From: Spirogloea muscicola
Lineage: Eukaryota; Streptophyta; Zygnematophyceae; Spirogloeales; Spirogloeaceae
Reading direction: 5' to 3'
Length of the DNA: 23,853 nucleotides
Assembly: GCA_009602725.1 (NCBI GenBank)
Contig: WELB01000052.1
Location: 747,724-771,576 of the forward strand
The translations under genes and the position numbers were made by a program. Shown here piece after piece: positions 18,474 to 23,853 of the stretch; positions within the stretch are counted from its first letter, which is position 1, and each line of letters opens with the position of its first letter. The notes beneath the pieces are model-generated. The model had not been told where the DNA came from and made no database searches. It saw nothing but the letters and a program-made list of their open reading frames with translations.

Positions 18474-21400
18474 CTACCTTGCTTTGCTCTTGAAAGCCTT
18501 TCGAGAGCTGCCTAATGGCCTTGGCTTTGGCCCACTTCCTTTTGATGTGGCTTTCGGCCTGATATCAGCGTCAATTTTCAAGATATCCTGCAATCAACGA
18601 CCCTTGTGTGAGCAGATTGATGGCAACAGTTATTATGTACTCTGGCTATCTCCACAAATAGCAATACAAGTTGCGCTGCAGTAAATGCACATGCAGGCCT
18701 CAGCGACACCAACTTGAGCAATGAGCAGGAGCAACATTTAGAAGCAAGAGTGCCTGAGCACAAGGTCCAACAAAGCATTAATAAATGCCTTGAGCGCAGA
18801 CTTTGAAGGGATGGCGAACCATCAACAGCCATTCTAGACTGAACTGGCTTACAAAGACATAGTGAAAACATTGGAAAATTGAAAAATGTACCTCATCTGC
18901 AGTCTTCTGCCTCTCCTCAGGTATTCGCTTCTTCACCTTCTTGGATTTGGCATCAACCCTAGGACCGTGCAGTCCTCCGCGCCTTTGCTTCTCCACTGAC
19001 TTGGCAGCCCTTGCCCTCATGTAACCCACTTCCACCAAGGTAGCAATCGTCTTCTTCTTGGCCTGTCCATTCATTAATGGCAATTAGAGGATACCGTTGA
19101 TCTTTGGCAGCAAGAGGAATGATTGACGTCACTTAGGAAGCCTTAGTGAAAGTAGGGCAAAAAGGTAGACAAGTGCAAGATCAGACGATCCAAACTGACA
19201 CCAACTGGCTCACTACCGACCACCTGCGCCTGAACATGTGAATTATGAGGTTTCAGAGAGAGCACTTTACCAATGTCTCGCCTTCTTGGGCTGTCTCAGC
19301 TCTCTCCTCGTCAGCTACCTCTCGTGCAGCCTCCAGCCTACGTCGTTTCTTTCGCGGTAGACTTTTCTGCATGATGCATGGTAGTGATTGAGTAACAACA
19401 CTACAACCTGTGCATCCATTCCCTTTGTTGAGGTGGAAGTACTCATACCACTTGTTGAACAGAAAATAACACATGTTGTAAACAAGTATCACCTCCTTTT
19501 CTAAGCGCCTCTTCTCCTTCATTCTCAAGTCTTTGGCGCTGTTGGCACTGGTAACAGCGGCCTCCTTGACACTGTCTCCGCTCTTGTCCTTCATTGCCTG
19601 GTCAGCCCGCACAAATGAACCCTCTGAGGTGCGGTAGCTGGTTACGTTCAGGAAAGTAGGATCACCGAGCAGTATATGGAGTAGCTGGCACACACTAAGG
19701 TCATGAAGGTCAGTAAGTGAATCTTGAAGCCTTAACAAGAGCAACCGTTTGCCTTTTGGGAAGTCCGGCTTGCCTTTGCAGCAGTCATGGTTGCTCTTCG
19801 CTCCTTGTTGCTCTGGAACCACGTCTTCTTGGGCCTGGCGTATATCTCGGCCTCGTGCTCCACCATATTCTGTGCCTGCCATTATCAAACAGAGTGCTCA
19901 ATTGGCAGCAAAAGGCAGTCCCTGCTACACTGCTCCACTTTCCTCAATGCAGTGGTGACATCCATTGCTACGAGCCAGGAGCCCTTTCAGAGCGTCTCAG
20001 AGGACCTGAATCGTGGCGTTGGAACCAAGCCACATGCATGCTCTTGCTCCCGTGCCCAAGAAGGCAGCGGAGGAGCACGAGAAGGGCTTCTGTGTACCTT
20101 GTTGACCTCCATCTCAGCTTTCCGCAGTGCCATCTCCTCCCTGTGTATGCAAGAGACATTGTCTAAGTCACCGAAGCCAGATGTGCAATTGGAGCCGAGT
20201 CGACTGCCAGGCTGACCTTGCACTTTGTCTTACAAACTCGATACAGACGTATGCTAGTGTGACATCTGCAAGGCCAGCAAGCAATATCAAGATGCGCTGC
20301 AGAACCTCGTCCTACCTCTCCTCCCTCAATACTGCTGCGATGTCCTCTTCCATGGCCTCGATTGTCGCCTGCCACTTGGCAATTGCTGCTGGCGCAAGGA
20401 CACGACTGTGCAGCTGCCTCCCGGCCCTCTTCGCCTGCCAAGCCAGCAGCGTGCGTGCTTCAGGCAGGCATCACTCAAACTGTCAACTTTTGCTCCTCCA
20501 AGTGTTCTGAAGGTTCACAATGAACGATTTCCATGACTTTCATTCGACCACTAAAGGCAACAACAAGTACTTACTCTTACTCAGCAGACATCCATTGAGG
20601 CACAACAAGCTTGCTGGGGCAGTATTTCTAGATTAACCCCATGTGTCCAGTAAAGTCTTCCATACCATTGCCTTCACAAGTGCTCGATCCCTTTCACCAA
20701 TGAAGGTGACAGCGCACCCGCGGTTCCCTGCTCGAGCGGTCCTTCCCACACGATGGACGTACCTGTGAAGGCGGGCAAGTGCATACAGATATGGTCCTAG
20801 TCAAAGTCTTGTCTGCTTGTTCCAAGACTGACCATGATGCATGGCGCTCTGGTATGACATAGTGGCAAATTGTGCATAAGGATCAGGATTGATAAATGTG
20901 AAGACTGTAGAAAGAGCGCATACGTTGTGATATCCTGAGGGCACTCAAAGTTCAGTACGGTCTCCACGGCTGGAATATCGAGTCCCTGTGATTGCAGACG
21001 GCGACCACGAACATTAAGTAGGTGTTCAACATGGCGTCATTTTATGCTGACATGTTGGTCTTGGAGCAAGAAGCTGGGATTGCAATCATCTTATTCAAGT
21101 CAATCCGTGACACAGTTGCTATTAGCAATTTGGCGCATACTCGAGCAGCAACATCTGTGGCCAATAGGAAGTCCGCCTCGTGCCGACGGAAAGTCTCCAG
21201 CGCCTGTCCTCCAGACGAGCCAGTCATAGCATGAGATCTCCAAGCTTGTCATGACAGACACACACATGTCAGACCAGTCACAATCACATCTTACTGCCCA
21301 GGAGTGAAGAACCTTGTGCAACCTCGAGCCGCATGGCCTGTGTCAGGTTGCCGTGCAGCTCGGCAGCCTTCAACCCTGCAAGCCCAAAGATGAGCTTCAG

Positions 21401-23853
21401 GCGGTGCGCCTCCACCTTCGTCCCGCTGCCAATAGGAAAGGGCACAGCGTGCGGCCAGCCTGAGCCTCCTCTATCCATTAAAGGGTATCAGCCACAAATG
21501 ACTAGACCGCAAAAAATTGGCCCTGTAATAGGTGCAGTGGCTTCTATGGATTATCTACTAGATGGTACTGAAGAGAAAGGGAGGTCACCAGAAGACAATG
21601 GTCCTGTGTGTGAATGACCGGGCACAGAGTGCGAGGAGCATGGCCTCCCTCTGGCCCGCCTGAGCAGGCTTCACTTTGACAACCCTGCCACATGGTCCGC
21701 AAGTGCAGAACCTCGTCCCAATCAGCAGGTTTTTTTTTGTTTCAAACAATCGCTTACCACCTTACTTTGCTTGTATCAGATGACACAGTTTGTGCAAGCA
21801 CTCTAGGACGACGTGCCTGACAGCCGAACCCAAGGACCCCACAGCAGCACATGGGAGCTTAGAAGCTGATGAAGACATTCCTATAGAAGAGCATAAGAGG
21901 CTGTTTGCATAGATCTGTACACCCAATTTAACTGACTGACCCCTACAGCAAGTACTGGGCTGGTATAATAAGGGTTAACGTCAAAAGCTGGCGCCATCAT
22001 CGCGCCATGACAAGCATGCACTGTTGGGGCATTGCTACTCACTCCTCAACAAGCGTGACAGGCCGCATGGTTGTTGGGTCAGCAGACAGGCGGACCGGGC
22101 GGTCGAGCGAGAGGCGCACAAGCTCCGCCACCTCCTCAGTCATGGTCGCCGAAAAGAGCAGGGTCTGCCGCTTCCGTGGGCACATCCGGACCTGCGCTCC
22201 ATGTGGCAAGCCATATCCGCAGCTATGCTCATTGTTGCAATTGTCGAGCAAGAGGACCCCTCAACAACGTGACTATACCGACACACAGAAGCCAATCACA
22301 CGCTCTAACAGAACCTTGCCAAAAGGCCCGCCTTTAGAACAAAGAGGATATGATGATATCTTGCTCGTTCCAGAATCTGCTGGATCAAGGACTGGTTACT
22401 AGCACAAGCGATTCCGCCCACCAGCTCGTGGACCTCTGTGGCGAACCCCATTTCCAGGAGCCGGTCAGCCTCATCAAGGACCAGTATGGCAAGATCCTCC
22501 AGTCCGACGCTCTGCGCGTTCTGCAAGAGGTCAATCATGCGGCCCGGCGTGGCCACCACGATGTCCGGGTGCGTGCGCAGCGCGCTTTCCTGGACCTGTG
22601 GTGCGCACGGCGCAGCAGTGGCAGACATTTACATTATTGCATTAGTAGGAAAAGGAGAGGGCGCAGTATTGAATGCTCAGTGCTGACTGTCTGAGGCCTT
22701 GGTCGTGCTCAATGGGAGGGAGGGGGAAGGGTTTAGGGGTTCGATTTAAAGGCTGGAGATCAAGGCAAAGGATGTGGAGAACTGCAGAGCAGAGGGAGGG
22801 CAGACCTTGCTAGAGAGGCCACCCACGACAAGGCAGGCGCGAATGCTGCTGAACTGTGCCAGCTTCTTGATCATGCTGTGGACCCTGTGGCAAAGGGTCC
22901 GGATGACAGCCCTCGCAAGAGGAGCATGTCAGTGACTTTGCCTTAGATTGTCATTGCAGACAATTTGGGCTTGACATGGAGAGTCCTGCTAAGGCTTGGC
23001 AAGGATCACTGTCAGCCATGCAGACATCCAGCTGCCAGGGGGCCTCGTAAGCAAGCCAAAATCAGCAGAACTGGGAGTGACACGGCGAGCGTGGCGCGGC
23101 AGTGCAGGATAGCGATGGCCGGCGCTGCGAATCCTCGTTACAACTGTTCTACGGAGCAGCCTTGGAAAGGGGTCAGTGGGCAAAGGGGCGAGAACGGACT
23201 TACTGGACGGCCAGCTCCCGCGTCGGCGTCAGGATGAGCACACGCGTGGCGGCGACCCGCCACGGCCGGTACAGCAGCCGCTCCAGGAGCGGCAGCGCAA
23301 AGGCAGCCGTCTGGCGAGAGGGCCCAGAAGCTGGGGCTGAGTTACGCTGCCATTGCCATCTCGGCTGACAGGAACGAGAAGGAGCAGCAGAGCACAGCCG
23401 TCTGCTGTGGGCGAGTGCACTCCAGCGGCAGCCATGGCCGCAGCAGCGGGGCAGGGCAGCGCCGCAGCACCTTGCCGGAGCCGGTGACGGCGCTGCCGCA
23501 GATGTCGCGCCCGGTCAGCGCCAGGGGGATGCATGCCGCCTGGGGCAGGGCGGCCACAGCAGCGGTTCTGAGCAGAGCCGGCGGCAGCGGCAGCGGCGGC
23601 GGCCATGCCGGCGCTGGTTGGCAGCGCCACGAGAGCCGGCTCGGTGGCGGCGACGGCGGAGCTCGCAGACGAGAGGCCACACCTGGATGGGCGTGGGGCG
23701 AGCGTAGCCCAGCGCTTCGCAGGCCTTGACGAGCGGCCGCGAGATGTGGAGCTCAGCGAAGGAGGCCGCCGAGAACACCGCCCCGCCGGCCGGCGCGAAG
23801 AAGTCGCCGCCACCGCCGCCGCCGCCGCCGGCCTTGGCGGCCGAGCGCGCGCC
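18474..23853 (-). CDS. DRS1: DEAD-box ATP-dependent RNA helicase, DDX27/Drs1 family (N-terminus outside window)
   Basis: Eighteen exons run down the minus strand: 23853-23683, 23539-23471, 23310-23204, 22884-22806, 22595-22422, 22191-22043, 21684-21589, 21425-21323, 21203-21141, 20985-20924, 20762-20666, 20434-20316, 20140-20098, 19875-19774, 19597-19493, 19366-19271, 19062-18892 and 18587-18474. All join in phase to 639 residues plus stop. Motifs in order are Q (GYARPTPIQ), I (AVTGSGKT), Ia (PTRELAVQ), Ib (TPGR), II (DEAD), III (SAT), IV ([13 protein letters not shown]), V (ATDVAARGLDI) and VI ([10 protein letters not shown]). All catalytic residues are present. Family markers are [60 protein letters not shown] and a lysine-rich tail ending [10 protein letters not shown]. 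In yeast and humans this helicase is nucleolar and needed for 60S ribosomal subunit assembly and 27S/32S pre-rRNA processing. The gene runs off the right edge in a Gly-rich N-terminal region. One intron (19773-19598) appears to be GC-AG. Strand and context suggest a stand-alone gene. Confidence 0.96.

Noticed and set aside
18778-19083. Helicase ending with a read-through after 18892
   Set aside because: The read-through residues do not resemble the family, whereas the exon at 18587-18474 supplies the conserved basic end in phase.
21589-21618. A 15-nt microexon in the helicase between CGG-TCA and TTC-TG
   Set aside because: The supposed preceding intron would be only 15 bp. Reading straight through gives the conserved motif IV segment [14 protein letters not shown], so it is one exon.
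22715-22760. T-loop-like GGTTCGATT suggesting a tRNA
   Set aside because: No acceptor, D or anticodon arms can be formed around it, and it lies in an intron of the helicase gene.

Overview
This is nuclear DNA of a eukaryote with many short spliced exons, most likely a green alga (Chlorophyta, perhaps a trebouxiophyte). The evidence is a plant/algal-type fusion of a PP2C phosphatase with cyclic-nucleotide-binding domains, small phase-consistent exons with clear splice sites, GC-rich coding exons with (GCC)n runs beside less GC-rich introns, and a LINE-like retroelement of a kind seen in algae. The species cannot be named from the sequence alone. No bacterial-style operons, CRISPR arrays, rRNA or tRNA genes are visible.

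The layout from left to right is as follows. A ten-exon plus-strand gene (439-5144) encodes an N-terminally acylated PP2C phosphatase followed by two cyclic-nucleotide-binding-like domains; the C-terminal kinase-like domain expected from land-plant relatives is not found. The interval 5145-7081 has no supported gene. It holds a 37-bp minisatellite and a 77-bp fragment of the retroelement found near 16 kb, inverted. A five-exon plus-strand gene (7082-8665) encodes an EVE-domain protein of the THYN1 family and has a GC-AG first intron. A possible 99-residue membrane protein (8994-9293) follows. A spliced minus-strand gene for an unrecognised low-complexity protein (10186 to at least 12531) runs into a 310-base assembly gap. 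The stretch from 12842 to about 15.0 kb is GC-rich and has palindromes and diverged repeats but no convincing gene.

At 15403-16537 lies a 5'-truncated LINE-type element carrying a CCHC knuckle and a restriction-like (PD-(D/E)XK) endonuclease domain. It is followed directly by an older, frameshifted relative (16538-17208). Identical 3' ends at 6480 and 16537, flanking short direct repeats and 5' truncation all point to target-primed retrotransposition.

From 23853 down to 18474 the minus strand carries an 18-exon gene for a DDX27/Drs1-type DEAD-box RNA helicase, a nucleolar 60S ribosome biogenesis factor. Its N-terminus lies beyond the window, and I could thread it exon by exon to its stop codon. 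The genes are unrelated housekeeping or signalling genes with no sign of a joint pathway. The most unusual features are the kinase-less phosphatase, the well-defined LINE ends and the two GC-AG introns.
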